Below, piece after piece: positions 26,629 to 35,696 of a DNA stretch of 64,000 nucleotides (positions within the stretch are counted from its first letter, which is position 1; each line of letters begins with the position of its first letter). A model generated the notes under the pieces. That model did no database searches, was not told where the DNA came from, and saw nothing but the letters and a program-made list of their open reading frames with translations. The stretch covers positions 3,833,501 to 3,897,500 of the forward strand of contig NZ_CALSBP010000002.1 in the NCBI RefSeq assembly GCF_943373825.1. The letters run 5' to 3'. The position numbers and the translations under genes were made by a program. The stretch is from Aquimarina spinulae. Lineage in GTDB: Bacteria; Bacteroidota; Bacteroidia; Flavobacteriales; Flavobacteriaceae.

Positions 26629-27735
26629 TTAGTTTTTATAACTCGCTTTATATTGGGAAGGAGTTAAACCCGTAACTTTTTTAAAAACAGCGTTAAATGA
26701 AGATTTAGAACTAAAACCAGCATTTTCGGCAATGGCTAATAAAGTGTATTTTTTTTGATCTTCGTTTTTTAAAAGCGTTTTTACTTTTTCAATTCTTGAC
26801 TGATTGATATACTCAGAGAACGACATTTCAAATGATTCGTAAATGAATAAGGATAATTCTTTTTCATTTGTTTCAATTAAATAGGCCAAGTCTGACAGCT
26901 TTAAATTTTTATTTTTAAAAACCTCTTCTACTTTCATATAATATTCAAGTTTTTGGGCTAATACGCTAGGTGTTTTACCTTCAATTGAATCTTGGTTTTT
27001 AAGCCTAAACGTATTGAATAAATAGTTTGATTTTGTAAGCGACTCAAACCCCACCCAATAGATATAAATTGAATTTAAAATTAAAATAATTGAATAGACT
27101 ATCCCATTATATAGATCACCTACAATATGCACAATTACTGCTAATACTAAGTTTATAATTATGACAACTATAAATACATAAGAAAATTTTAAGAGCCACT
27201 CCCAATTTTTTTGAGAAATCTTAGTTCCTCTTATTTGGGTTTTATATCGCGTTAAAAATTTTATCGTCAGGCTTAATAAAAGAAGGTTAAAAATTAAATA
27301 GACGTATTCGTTATATGTAAAGAAACCAGTTTTATATACATTCCAAAAGATATCTTTATCTAAACCTGTATGAAGTTTTATATACCAATAAGTTCGTAAA
27401 ATACCATAAAAAAAAGCTGGTAAAAATAGAAGGTAATCGTATTTTGAAATGACTTTTTCTTCTTTGGATATTTGACTTTTTATGAAAAAATAAAAACCAA
27501 CCGCAATAAGATACTTATATGGAAAAGGGAAAGAGGTTAAAGGTATAATTCCCAGGGTTGAAATCTTCATATACATTAGCGCATATATGAGATTAAAAAA
27601 GGATAATGAGAATAAAAAAAGAACAAAATTATTGAATGCTGCTTTATTATCTTTTTTTTTGAAATATAAATACAAACAAAGTAAAAAACCTTGTATGGCT
27701 CCGAAAAGAACAATTATAGCAATTGTATTTAGCAT
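26629..27735 (-). CDS. AraC-family regulator with membrane domain
   Basis: 368 residues. Roughly seven transmembrane helices fill 1-235 (IAIIVLFGAIQGFLLCLYLYF at the start). The AraC DNA-binding domain (265-365) has NLKLSDLAYLIETNEKEL and AIAENAGFSSKSSFNAVFKK before the family ending TGLTPSQYK. It has the same architecture as the regulator at 23.0 kb but is not a recent duplicate by eye. It shares one cassette with the S41 peptidase. Confidence 0.87.
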   Translation of the reverse strand: MLNTIAIIVLFGAIQGFLLCLYLYFKKKDNKAAFNNFVLFLFSLSFFNLIYALMYMKISTLGIIPLTSFPFPYKYLIAVGFYFFIKSQISKEEKVISKYDYLLFLPAFFYGILRTYWYIKLHTGLDKDIFWNVYKTGFFTYNEYVYLIFNLLLLSLTIKFLTRYKTQIRGTKISQKNWEWLLKFSYVFIVVIIINLVLAVIVHIVGDLYNGIVYSIILILNSIYIYWVGFESLTKSNYLFNTFRLKNQDSIEGKTPSVLAQKLEYYMKVEEVFKNKNLKLSDLAYLIETNEKELSLFIYESFEMSFSEYINQSRIEKVKTLLKNEDQKKYTLLAIAENAGFSSKSSFNAVFKKVTGLTPSQYKASYKN

Positions 27736-27795
27736 TCAATATTTTTCTTAAGACTCTTAACCATTTGTAATGTTACAAACTTATGATTTTTAAAT

Positions 27796-27997
27796 TATTG
27801 GTAACGGTCTTGTGTATGAGTAGTAAGGGAATAAATATGCAATAATTTTTCGGTTTAGCACTTAGCCGAATTTGCAATTTTACTGTTTCCTTTTTATCAT
27901 TTAACCGTCAAATTGCAAATTTGTCGGACTTCATTAATATGCACCAACTTTGAGTTTGGTACTTAACCCTTATTACTTATACACATTGTTGTAAAGC
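27796..27997 (-). repeat. attC-like palindromic element, well preserved
   Basis: The outer arms GTGTATGAGTAGTAAGGG and CCCTTATTACTTATACAC pair in 16 of 18 positions. A second, internal pair lies around AATTTGCAATTT/AAATTGCAAATTT. Minus-strand ends are GTTGTAAAGC-type (R''-like AACAATGTG) and CGTTACC. The stop of the SRPBCC gene (27977-27979) lies in the right arm. Confidence 0.78.
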
Positions 27998-28936
27998 GTT
28001 ATTCTTTTGTTTTTCTGACTCTATTTTTATATGATTAAGCACTCTTTTGTGTATTCTATGAATAATAAAGTCAGACCATGTTTTCCAATATATCTCTGGT
28101 GTAATATCGACTTTATACCAAGTTGTTCCTTCGATTTCTGTTTTGTTCTCACTAACTTTGGTTAGTTTAAATTGTCCCTTGTATGATTTAAAATAACCAT
28201 CTAAATGTTGAGGGTGAATATCCCAAAATGGATTAAATTCATTCATTGGTATTGGTTGTTCTTTTACGTCAAATTGCAATAAGTTCGGTTCGTTCCAAGT
28301 TGTAATTGGTTCAACAAAACTACCTGTTGTAAAATTACAATACCTTACCGCTCCAACTCCGGTTCCTTTTATTGTGGCATCAGTTGGGTATGAAATACCA
28401 GTTTTAAATATCCAATCTATAGGTTCGTCAATCTTATTAAAAGTAACTACATTTTTCCAAGCTGTTTCAATTGAAGTATTTACAATGATTTTTGTCCTAA
28501 CTGGAATTAAATTTTCTGGTTTGTTTACGTAATCAAAACTCATAGAACTAATGCAAATTATGAAAATTCCAATCGTCGTATTAGTGGGATTTATCCATTT
28601 TCCTGTATTGGATTTAAAACCCAAATATGAGCCAAACCAAACTAAAAGCCCTAGTATTGGAGAAGCCATAAATATGCAAATCAGTCCTTCAATAGCAAAT
28701 ATTAATAATCCGATAATTGCTACTCCTAAAGTTAATAAACTTAAACTGTAACTTTCATTTCTGCTGATATCTTTAAATCTACCAACAATGTAAGGCGGTA
28801 AAAAACCAATTAGAAATGGTATTACCAAGAATATAGTCCAACCATAATCTTTAAAAATTTCAATCGAAACAAATCCTATAATTGCAGAAAGAATTAAAGT
28901 GAAAGTAATTGAAATTAACTTAATGTTCTTTTTCAT
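27977..28936 (-). CDS. Membrane protein with C-terminal SRPBCC-like domain
   Basis: 319 residues. Four to five membrane helices fill residues 1-150. The C-terminal part (about 150-305) resembles a polyketide-cyclase/SRPBCC domain (TKIIVNTSIETAWKNVVTF; EGTTWYKVDITPEIYWKTW). The last residues, ALQQCV, are encoded by the downstream palindrome, which also supplies the stop codon. Complementary 10-mers GTTGTAAAGC (27988-27997) and GCTTTACAAC (28954-28963) enclose the gene exactly. Ligand and role unknown. Confidence 0.75.
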   Translation of the reverse strand: MKKNIKLISITFTLILSAIIGFVSIEIFKDYGWTIFLVIPFLIGFLPPYIVGRFKDISRNESYSLSLLTLGVAIIGLLIFAIEGLICIFMASPILGLLVWFGSYLGFKSNTGKWINPTNTTIGIFIICISSMSFDYVNKPENLIPVRTKIIVNTSIETAWKNVVTFNKIDEPIDWIFKTGISYPTDATIKGTGVGAVRYCNFTTGSFVEPITTWNEPNLLQFDVKEQPIPMNEFNPFWDIHPQHLDGYFKSYKGQFKLTKVSENKTEIEGTTWYKVDITPEIYWKTWSDFIIHRIHKRVLNHIKIESEKQKNNALQQCV

Positions 28937-28953
28937 TCGGTTTTTTTTCTAAT

Positions 28954-29153
28954 GCTTTACAACGGTCTTGTGTATGAAATGTAGCATGCAAAAAGACACT
29001 AACTTTTCGGTTTAACACAGAACCGAATTTTTATATTTTGTTTTAATTTTTTAATTCTTAAAGCCAAATTTTTAATTTGGCGGTTTTCATAAATAAATAC
29101 AAACCTTTGGGTTTAGCACTTATTAGTTATGTTTTATACACCGTGTTGGCAGG
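28954..29153 (-). repeat. attC-like palindromic element, well preserved
   Basis: Arms GTGTATGAAATGTAGC and GTTATGTTTTATACAC pair imperfectly. The core hairpin AAGCCAAATT/AATTTGGCGG is intact. Ends are GCTTTACAACGG and GTGTTGGCAGG. GTTGGCAGG complements CCTGCCAAC on the far side of the DUF1801 gene. Confidence 0.78.
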
Positions 29154-29160
29154 TCGTTAT

Positions 29161-29595
29161 TTATTTTCTACAAGCGCACTTATGGTGTTCATTGAGATAA
29201 GCAATTGTTTCCATACTAAGTTTTTCTACAACTGGAATATTTATGTCAGCTAATTTCTTAAAATAAATACAGGCTTTGCCCATTTTGAATTTCCCTAAAT
29301 CTGTTAAAAGCGCATCACTTTTATCTGTCTTCGAATAGACATAGAGTGAAAACTGAGCTTTTCGTGGTGAGAAACCCAGCAAAGGAGCGTCGCCTTCATG
29401 TCCACTTGCGTATTTATAGTGATAGCTTCCAAAACCTATTATAGTTGGTCCCCACATTTTAGGTTCAAAACCTGACCATTCACTCATTAACTCTAATAGC
29501 ATATAACTGTCAGCTTTCTTTTGATCATTATCTACAAATGATTCAATAAAATCAAAAACATCTACTTCTGTTTCGGTAGTTTTATTTTTGGCCAT
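29161..29595 (-). CDS. DUF1801 family protein
   Basis: 144 residues. The DUF1801 (YdhG-like) domain occupies about 15-135: MLLELMSEWSGFEPKMWG, IIGFGSYHYKYASG and LGKFKMGKACIYFKKLADI are typical. A Cys pair sits near the C-terminus (HHKCACRK). These small proteins have a TATA-binding-protein-like fold and no known reaction. It is a single-gene cassette: the perfect 9-mers GTTGGCAGG (29145-29153) and CCTGCCAAC (29626-29634) enclose it. Confidence 0.85.
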   Translation of the reverse strand: MAKNKTTETEVDVFDFIESFVDNDQKKADSYMLLELMSEWSGFEPKMWGPTIIGFGSYHYKYASGHEGDAPLLGFSPRKAQFSLYVYSKTDKSDALLTDLGKFKMGKACIYFKKLADINIPVVEKLSMETIAYLNEHHKCACRK

Positions 29596-29625
29596 TTCTG
29601 TAATTATTTAAGTTGTTTTCTAATG

Positions 29626-29823
29626 CCTGCCAACGTTCAGTATAAGAAACGTAGGGCAGGTAATAAACTATACGTTTCGGTTTGATACTAAGCCAAATAT
29701 AAATATTTAGTTTTTATCTTTTTTCTCATAAACGCAAATTTTATATTTGGCGATTTAGCAAATAAATACCGACTTTTCGGTTAAACCTAAAGCACTATGT
29801 TTTCTTATACATTGTTGGCTGTA
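29626..29823 (-). repeat. attC-like palindromic element, well preserved
   Basis: Arms GTATAAGAAACGTAG and CTATGTTTTCTTATAC pair nearly perfectly. The core has AAGCCAAATATAAATATT and AAATTTTATATTTGGCG. Ends are CCTGCCAACG and CATTGTTGGCTGTA. Read on the minus strand it runs from GCCAACAATG to CGTTGGC, close to the simple attC layout. Confidence 0.78.
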
Positions 29824-29839
29824 GTATTTTTTCCGTCCT

Positions 29840-30373
29840 TTAATGTATTATTATCAGTTCCGATTCTTTCCTGCACCAATTATTTACATTTCCATTATCG
29901 TCAATTAATAAATAATATGTGATGCTTTCTCTTTTATAGTTTTCCGATATAATTACGTAAAAATTCTTAAAATCATCTTTTTTATGGTATGGTTGAGAAA
30001 TTCTTAAATTCAGTCCGCTATTACTTTTAGATTTTTTAATCCGAAACTGCTTTTTATCCAAGTTTTGATAATTCATTACGTGAGTTGGGGAATCAAAATC
30101 TATTTGTTCTAGAGCATAAATTCCGAAAATTTCCAATTCTTTTTCTTCTGTTAATAATTCTCCAGTCAGACATTCGTTAACTTGAAATTTATAAGATGAG
30201 AAGTGAAAGTCAGTCGTGTATTTAGGAATTTTTATTCTTTTTTCTACAGGGAACTTTGTCAATAAACTGTCCTTGTAAAAATCAAAACCGATTTGTTCAA
30301 AAAAAGGAATTTCAACTTGTCCAAATCCAAAGTTGAAACTCAATATTAATATTGTAATCGCGATTTTTTTCAT
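29840..30373 (-). CDS. Hypothetical secreted protein
   Basis: 177 residues starting at the ATG at 30373, where a signal peptide begins (MKKIAITILILSFNFGFGQ). A longer frame to 30460 would translate a hairpin element, so it is rejected. The mature part is about 158 residues, probably beta-rich (YTTDFHFSSYKFQVNE; FYVIISENYKRESITYYLL). Family not recognised. GTTGGCTGTA (29814-29823) and TACTGCCAAC (30376-30385), complementary in 9 of 10 positions, delimit it as one cassette. Confidence 0.68.
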   Translation of the reverse strand: MKKIAITILILSFNFGFGQVEIPFFEQIGFDFYKDSLLTKFPVEKRIKIPKYTTDFHFSSYKFQVNECLTGELLTEEKELEIFGIYALEQIDFDSPTHVMNYQNLDKKQFRIKKSKSNSGLNLRISQPYHKKDDFKNFYVIISENYKRESITYYLLIDDNGNVNNWCRKESELIIIH

Positions 30374-30375
30374 AT

Positions 30376-30470
30376 TACTGCCAACGATAGAATATAACAC
30401 ATATGTCCTATATATTCTATGTACTATATCCCCACTTTGAAGATATTGATATTTTTTCAACTATAGTTGT
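30376..30470 (-). repeat. Short-type hairpin element, left copy flanking the BNR-repeat gene
   Basis: TACTGCCAAC is followed by the 8-bp hairpin AGAATATA/TATATTCT (30389-30396 and 30411-30418). The tail CCCCACTTTGAAGATATTG onward recurs at 33.87-33.91 kb beyond the next gene in the same orientation. Confidence 0.55.
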
Positions 30471-30604
30471 TCATTTCAGGAATTATTACTTCGATGTAAT
30501 TTATAACAAACCTGACTCTTTTTCTTATATCACCAATTGTATATAGTAACTATTTTCTGAACTTCTTTTCAGAAAGAAGTTTTTAGTGAGTCTCTCTAAA
30601 GAAT

Positions 30605-33600
30605 TTAATCATTTTTCTGATCCTCTTCAAGAATTAGTGCAGGTATGTTTAATGATTTGTACATGCTGTTATATGCATTCATTTCAGTGTTTATAATAGC
30701 ATCTCGTTCATTTTTATACACTTGCCAATCGTTCATTACATCCTTTAAGCGTTCTTTAGCGCCTTGAGTAACTTTTGGGTCTGCCTGATCTATATAGCCT
30801 AAAAGTTGAATAAGTTGTGCATTGAGTTTATTATTAAAATTTATAACATCCTGAAACGTTTTTTGCTTTGCTTGTATTAAGTTTTCTTCCCAGCTGTTAA
30901 TGCGCTTTATTAAAGCTTCTCCTTTTTCTATAAGTGTTTTGGCCTTGTCATTATTTTCTAAAAGTTTGGCATATGTGTTTAGTTGTGTTTTAGCCGAGCG
31001 CATTTGATTAACAGATTGATGCATTTCTCTAATGGTGTTTTCAATAGTGACAAGCATTTCTTGTTGTTTTACAAAATCTTGAGGTGTAGCATTTATTGCC
31101 GGATTTTGAAGAATGGTAGCTTGTGTCTCTACACTGTTCCCATCCAGAGTTAATCTTAAAGTGTAGTTTCCTGGTGCCACACTAGACCCAGAAAGTCCTC
31201 CAAAAATAAACACTTTGTTTATAGAAGGTAATGCCTCTCTATCAAAGTCCCATGTAAATCTATTGTATCCTTTCTTTGATGGTAAAACCCGAGGTTTTGC
31301 TGGCCCTCCTGGCCATGACTTAAAGTCTTTTGACTTTTTATTGGTATAGGTTCTTATCACTTTTGTGCCTTGTAAAATGGCCAACTCCAAATCTAGCGTA
31401 TCGGTATCCTTATCTAAATAATAATCAAATGTCACTCCGCTTTTAGGGTTTCGCCCCTGACCAATAGCTTTAGACGTTCCACCAAAAATACGATAGGTAG
31501 ATTTTGGCTTAAATACTTGAAGTGGCTTATGGGATGGTGTCATATTTTGAAATACACTCAGGTCGTCTAAAATCCAGAATCCACGACCAGATGTTGCGGC
31601 TACCAAATCATTGTCTTGTATTATTAAATCATTGATGGCAACTATTGGTAAATTCAATGTTAAACGTTGCCAATATACACCATCGTCATTAGAGATATAT
31701 AGTCCTGTTTCTGTACCTGCATATAACAATCCTTTTCGCTTTTTATCTGCTCTTACAACTCTTGCAAACCCATTTGAATCATTGAGGCCATTTACAATTT
31801 TAGTCCATGATTGTCCATAATCGGTTGTTTTAAAAATATAAGAATTGAGGTCTAAGAATTTGTATCGCATAATAACCACATAAGCAGTTGCTGGATCATG
31901 TTCGGAGATATCAATACTGTTTATGATACCATCCGAAATGCCTTCAGGTGTAATATTCTCCCAATTTGCACCTCCATCTTTGGTAATGTGTAATAGTCCA
32001 TCATCACTACCGGCATAGAGTATACCTTCCTGATGTTGAGATTCTACTAAAGTTGTTAGTGTATTATAATTTTCTCCACCAGCGGCTTCGTTGGTATATG
32101 GGCCTCCACCAGGGCCATGTTTTTCTTTTTCATTCTTTGTAAGATCCGGGCTTATCACAGTCCAGCTTATTCCTTCATCAGTGGTTTTAAAAACAACATT
32201 CCCTGCATGATAAATTGTTGTTCTATTATGTGGTGAGGTTATAATGGGAGCATTCCAATTGTAGCGATATTTAGAATCTTTAGGGGAAATGCCCAATCCT
32301 AATTCCGGGTATTGTTTAATTGATTTTTGTTCTCCAGAGGCTTTTGTCCATTTACTAATATTACCCTGGTATGTACCTCCATAAATAGTTTCTGGATTAT
32401 CTGGATCAAAGGCAATAAAAGCGCTTTCTCCTCCGGCTACAGAATACCAATCCTTCCAATCTATGCCTCCATCATTGGTACGGCTGGCAATGGCTATTGC
32501 CGAGTTATCTTGTTGACCTCCATAAACATTGTAGGGTACTAAATTATCGGTGATAACACGATAGAATTGTGATGTAGATTGATTTTGTTGTGTACTCCAG
32601 CTCTTTCCACCATTAAAAGAAATATTAGCACCTCCATCATTAGAATTAATGAGATTAGTATTGTCATGTGGATTAATCCATAAATGATGATTATCTCCAT
32701 GCGGAACAGGAATATTAGAAAAACTTTTACCTCCATCAATAGATTTCATCACGGGAGCATTCAAAACGTATACCACATTCTCATTTTGTGGATCGGCAAA
32801 AATCTCCATATAATACCAGGATCGAGTAATATTTATACGATTGCTGTTGACTTGTTTCCATTTTTTACCTGCATCATCAGAACGATAAACCCCTCCTTTT
32901 TTATCTTCTGCTTCGATAACTGCATACACACGTTCCGGATTTGCTCTAGACACAGAAATACCTGATTTGCCAAAGTCTTTTGGTAAGCCTTCTTTCATTT
33001 TGTTCCAGGTATCTCCTCCATCGGTAGATTTATACAATCCTGAATGTTCCCCGCCAGATTCTATGATCCAGGGATAACGTCGATGCTGCCACATAGAGGC
33101 GTATAAAATTCGTGGATTGGTCATATCCATAGACAAAGATGATGCGCCTGTAGTTGTATTCACAAATAGAATCTGTTCCCAATTTTTACCACCATTGGTA
33201 GTTCTATAAATTCCTCTTTCTTTTGTGGGTGCATATTGTGCACCTTGGGCAGTCACATAGATAATATCTGGATTTGTTGGGTGTATTATAACATCAGAAA
33301 TATGATGTGTATTCTCCAACCCTATATGTTCCCATGTTTTTCCTGAATCCATAGATTTGTATACCCCATCTCCCATAGAAGTCATAACGCCACGAGCGGC
33401 ATGTTCTCCCATTCCAACAACCACAATATTGGTATCGCTTTCAGACACTGCAATGGCTCCGACAGATCCGGTTTTAAAAAATTCATCTGAGACATTTTTC
33501 CACCGAATACCGTCATCAGTAGTTTTATAAACACCACCACCTGTAGCCCCCATATAATAGGTGTGAGGTTGTCCTATTACTCCTGAAGAAGCTACACTTC

Positions 33601-33760
33601 TACCTCCTCTAAACGGACCAATATTTCGCCATTTTAAACCATGAAATAAAGAGTCGGTAAGTTTTAAAACGGGCTCGTTGGTTTTCTTTTTTCTTTTTTG
33701 CGCATGATTGGTTACAGGTAATAAAAGCATACAAATGGCTAAGAGTTTTAGCGTTTTCAT
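30605..33760 (-). CDS. Large secreted beta-propeller (BNR/sortilin-like, VPS10-type) protein
   Basis: 1051 residues from the ATG at 33760, where a signal peptide starts ([20 protein letters not shown]); a frame to 33811 would add 17 residues without a signal. Residues 40-760 hold many Asp-box/BNR repeats of the form DGGxxW (for example [43 protein letters not shown]), giving one or two seven-to-ten-bladed propellers. The C-terminal 270 residues are beta then helical. This family of exported 'glycosyl hydrolase/VPS10-like' proteins is widespread in Bacteroidota with no defined substrate. Near-direct repeats flank the gene. Confidence 0.88.
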   Translation of the reverse strand: MKTLKLLAICMLLLPVTNHAQKRKKKTNEPVLKLTDSLFHGLKWRNIGPFRGGRSVASSGVIGQPHTYYMGATGGGVYKTTDDGIRWKNVSDEFFKTGSVGAIAVSESDTNIVVVGMGEHAARGVMTSMGDGVYKSMDSGKTWEHIGLENTHHISDVIIHPTNPDIIYVTAQGAQYAPTKERGIYRTTNGGKNWEQILFVNTTTGASSLSMDMTNPRILYASMWQHRRYPWIIESGGEHSGLYKSTDGGDTWNKMKEGLPKDFGKSGISVSRANPERVYAVIEAEDKKGGVYRSDDAGKKWKQVNSNRINITRSWYYMEIFADPQNENVVYVLNAPVMKSIDGGKSFSNIPVPHGDNHHLWINPHDNTNLINSNDGGANISFNGGKSWSTQQNQSTSQFYRVITDNLVPYNVYGGQQDNSAIAIASRTNDGGIDWKDWYSVAGGESAFIAFDPDNPETIYGGTYQGNISKWTKASGEQKSIKQYPELGLGISPKDSKYRYNWNAPIITSPHNRTTIYHAGNVVFKTTDEGISWTVISPDLTKNEKEKHGPGGGPYTNEAAGGENYNTLTTLVESQHQEGILYAGSDDGLLHITKDGGANWENITPEGISDGIINSIDISEHDPATAYVVIMRYKFLDLNSYIFKTTDYGQSWTKIVNGLNDSNGFARVVRADKKRKGLLYAGTETGLYISNDDGVYWQRLTLNLPIVAINDLIIQDNDLVAATSGRGFWILDDLSVFQNMTPSHKPLQVFKPKSTYRIFGGTSKAIGQGRNPKSGVTFDYYLDKDTDTLDLELAILQGTKVIRTYTNKKSKDFKSWPGGPAKPRVLPSKKGYNRFTWDFDREALPSINKVFIFGGLSGSSVAPGNYTLRLTLDGNSVETQATILQNPAINATPQDFVKQQEMLVTIENTIREMHQSVNQMRSAKTQLNTYAKLLENNDKAKTLIEKGEALIKRINSWEENLIQAKQKTFQDVINFNNKLNAQLIQLLGYIDQADPKVTQGAKERLKDVMNDWQVYKNERDAIINTEMNAYNSMYKSLNIPALILEEDQKND

Positions 33761-33833
33761 ATAGTTGTTTTTGATTCGTGATTTATGTGAAAGTTGAAAG
33801 AATGTAATCATTGCTTAAAGATTTGTTATAATG

Positions 33834-33912
33834 ACACACAATAACAGGATATAAGATATACATTATATGTATTATCCACTTTGAATATTGTATGTTTTTT
33901 GATCTATAATTG
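33834..33912 (-). repeat. Short-type hairpin element, right copy flanking the BNR-repeat gene
   Basis: ACACAATAACAGG, then an imperfect hairpin around GGATATAAG...ATATACAT/ATGTATTATCC, then CCACTTTGAATATTG and TTTTTTGATCTATAATTG. The tail aligns with the copy at 30.4 kb. Around it, 33761-34120 has no gene. Confidence 0.5.
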
Positions 33913-34120
33913 ATAAAAATAGCATCTTTATTCCTTGCTTTGGTACTATTTATAGAAAATGTGACAAATGTTATCCAGTATGTGATAATTTTTGTTATGT
34001 TTTTTTTGATCCCTTAAAACGGTTTATTACAACTTATATAAAAAAGCCTTCAATAGTACTAAAAAAAACCTAATTTTCAATTAAACCCAAAAAGTTCAAA
34101 TGAGTTCACTTTATTAATTG

Positions 34121-34286
34121 TCATATCAGAAAAGTAGTAAGATTATTCCGGAAATTTTCACCAATGGAGATTTCAATGTTACCAATTTCAATATCATTTT
34201 TTGTGTAGGCCGCGATTTTATCTTTATTGATAATATATGAGCGATGTACTCTTATAAACCGTTCATCTAACTTTTCTTCAAAAGCC
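34121..34286 (-). pseudogene. Truncated LytTR response regulator, C-terminal fragment
   Basis: 166 bp nearly identical to the 3' end of the intact regulator gene at 34998. On the minus strand it reads AFEEKLDERFIRVHRSYIIN, then KDKIAAYTKNDIEIGNIEIS, ending NNLTTFLI and TGA. Homology stops sharply after GGCTTTTGAAGAAAAG at 34286, with no start codon or receiver domain. It is a partial duplicate. A MazG-like cassette now lies between the fragment and the intact gene. Confidence 0.85.
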
Positions 34287-34337
34287 TTATTCCAATACCT
34301 ATTTCTAAAATAATTTTCATTTTTCTTTATTCAACTT

Positions 34338-34474
34338 GTAGCTAACGGCCTTTTGTATGAGTAGTAGTGGGTTTTTACTCACAAACCTTTCGGTTTAGAA
34401 CTAACCTTTGTTTTATGTTTACACTTTTTGTTTTATCATTTAAACCACTATTACTTATACACTATGTTGCGGTG
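34338..34474 (-). repeat. attC-like palindromic element
   Basis: Outer arms TTGTATGAGTAGTAGTGG and CCACTATTACTTATACAC pair in 15 of 18 positions. At 137 bp it is shorter than most because the GCCAAAT core is missing. Ends are GTAGCTAACGG and CTATGTTGCGGTG. GTTGCGGTG (34466-34474) complements CACCATAAC (34815-34823) in 7 of 9 positions. Confidence 0.72.
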
Positions 34475-34480
34475 TGATAT

Positions 34481-34780
34481 TTATCTTTTTTGTATCTCGT
34501 CTATTTTGTTGATCGTTACATTTATTAAATCAATATCCATTTGATTACTCATCTTTATAAGATAGATAAGTATGTCTGCCATTTCTTTACCTATCTCATT
34601 TTTATTCTTACTTAGAACTTTCTGACCTCTAAATCTAATTGTGTCATCCCATTGAAAATGCTCCAGTAATTCAGCACTCTCAAGCATTATAGATTTTGCT
34701 AAATCTCCTGGTTGTCCATCTGACCAACCTTTATTTTCATCCATTTGGATGATTTTACCTTTTAAATCTTCAAATGTCAT
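34481..34780 (-). CDS. MazG-like nucleotide pyrophosphohydrolase
   Basis: 99 residues, one all-alpha NTP-pyrophosphohydrolase domain of the MazG-like/RS21-C6 type. The metal-binding pattern is ESAELLEHFQW (the EExx(x)E-type helix) and KEMADILIYLI (the second helix with ExxD). Members hydrolyse dNTPs or modified nucleotides to monophosphates; specificity here is unknown. It is a single-gene cassette bounded by complementary 9-mers. Confidence 0.85.
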   Translation of the reverse strand: MTFEDLKGKIIQMDENKGWSDGQPGDLAKSIMLESAELLEHFQWDDTIRFRGQKVLSKNKNEIGKEMADILIYLIKMSNQMDIDLINVTINKIDEIQKR

Positions 34781-34814
34781 TTATTTAATCTTAATTTTCG
34801 TAGTGGTAGGAATG

Positions 34815-34905
34815 CACCATAACAAAGCTATAACAGCAATTGTTATTATATCCCTTGTAATTGATATGAATATGTACAAATCTAAGTGATTTTTGATCAA
34901 TTCAG
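34815..34905 (-). repeat. Short-type hairpin element upstream of the MazG-like gene
   Basis: CACCATAACAAAG, then the hairpin ATAACA/TGTTAT around 34831-34847, then a tail with ATATCCC and GTGATTTTTGATCAATTC related to the tails at 30.4 and 33.9 kb. It ends about 90 bp before the LytTR gene. Confidence 0.45.
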
Positions 34906-34997
34906 AATAACTAACTATAGACTCTTGCCTTAAGACCTGGGAAAGAGGTTTACATAGGGCGTGTTGTTACCAAAAACTATTACTTTACTAACTCTTG

Positions 34998-35696
34998 TCA
35001 TGTTAAAAAAGAAGCAAGATTGTTCCTGAAATTTTCACCAATTGGGATTTCGATGTTACCAATTTCAATATCATTTTTTGTGTAGGCTGCAATTTTATCT
35101 TTATTAATGATATATGAGCGATGTACTCTTATAAATCGTTCGTCTAACTTTTCTTCAAAAGCCGATATACTAGACTTGGTTATGTGATTTTCTTTCTCTA
35201 AATGTATTTTGACATAATCTTTTAAACTTTCTATATATAAAATAGCATCTAAGTACACTTTTACCTGTTTTCTGTCTTTTCTTATATAGATAAAAGCATC
35301 TTTGTTTTCTGGGGTAGGGGTTGGATCAGAAATGCTTACCCTTTGTAAGGTTCTAAATTTCTCTATAGCATTAAAGAAACGCTGAAAAGTTATAGGCTTT
35401 AGAATATAATCAACCGCATTTAATTCAAACCCTTCAACAGCATAATCTCTATAGGCTGTGGTAAAAATAACTTTGGGTTTGTGTACCAGGTTTTTAAAAA
35501 AATCAGTGCCCTTTAAAACAGGCATCTCGATATCTAAAAACAATAAATCTATGGTTTCCTTTTGGAGTATCATACTAGCCTCAATGGCACTACCACAAGA
35601 AGCGATCAATTCGAAATCATCTAATTGAGACAAATGTGTTTTTATAAGCCCTCTAGCCAACTTTTCATCATCAATTATTAAACATTTGTATGTCAT
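34998..35696 (-). CDS. LytTR-type response regulator
   Basis: 232 residues. A receiver domain (1-120) has the phospho-acceptor Asp55 (LLFLDIEMP), and a LytTR DNA-binding domain (about 135-232) contains VYLDAILYIESLKDYVKIHL and RFIRVHRSYIIN. Its start overlaps the stop of the sensor kinase gene by 4 bp (ATGA), a coupled two-component system. A truncated copy of its last 55 codons lies at 34.1-34.3 kb. Target genes are unknown; the divergent DUF5916 gene is a candidate. Confidence 0.92.
   Translation of the reverse strand: MTYKCLIIDDEKLARGLIKTHLSQLDDFELIASCGSAIEASMILQKETIDLLFLDIEMPVLKGTDFFKNLVHKPKVIFTTAYRDYAVEGFELNAVDYILKPITFQRFFNAIEKFRTLQRVSISDPTPTPENKDAFIYIRKDRKQVKVYLDAILYIESLKDYVKIHLEKENHITKSSISAFEEKLDERFIRVHRSYIINKDKIAAYTKNDIEIGNIEIPIGENFRNNLASFLT

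Noticed and set aside
30374..30460. N-terminal extension of the secreted protein at 29840
   Set aside because: It would translate the hairpin element and displace a clear signal peptide that starts at 30373.
32684..32965. Plus-strand open frame inside the BNR-propeller gene
   Set aside because: It is antisense shadow coding; the minus-strand frame has clear Asp-box repeats throughout.
33761..33811. N-terminal extension of the BNR-propeller protein
   Set aside because: The added residues are polar and precede a proper signal peptide beginning at 33760.
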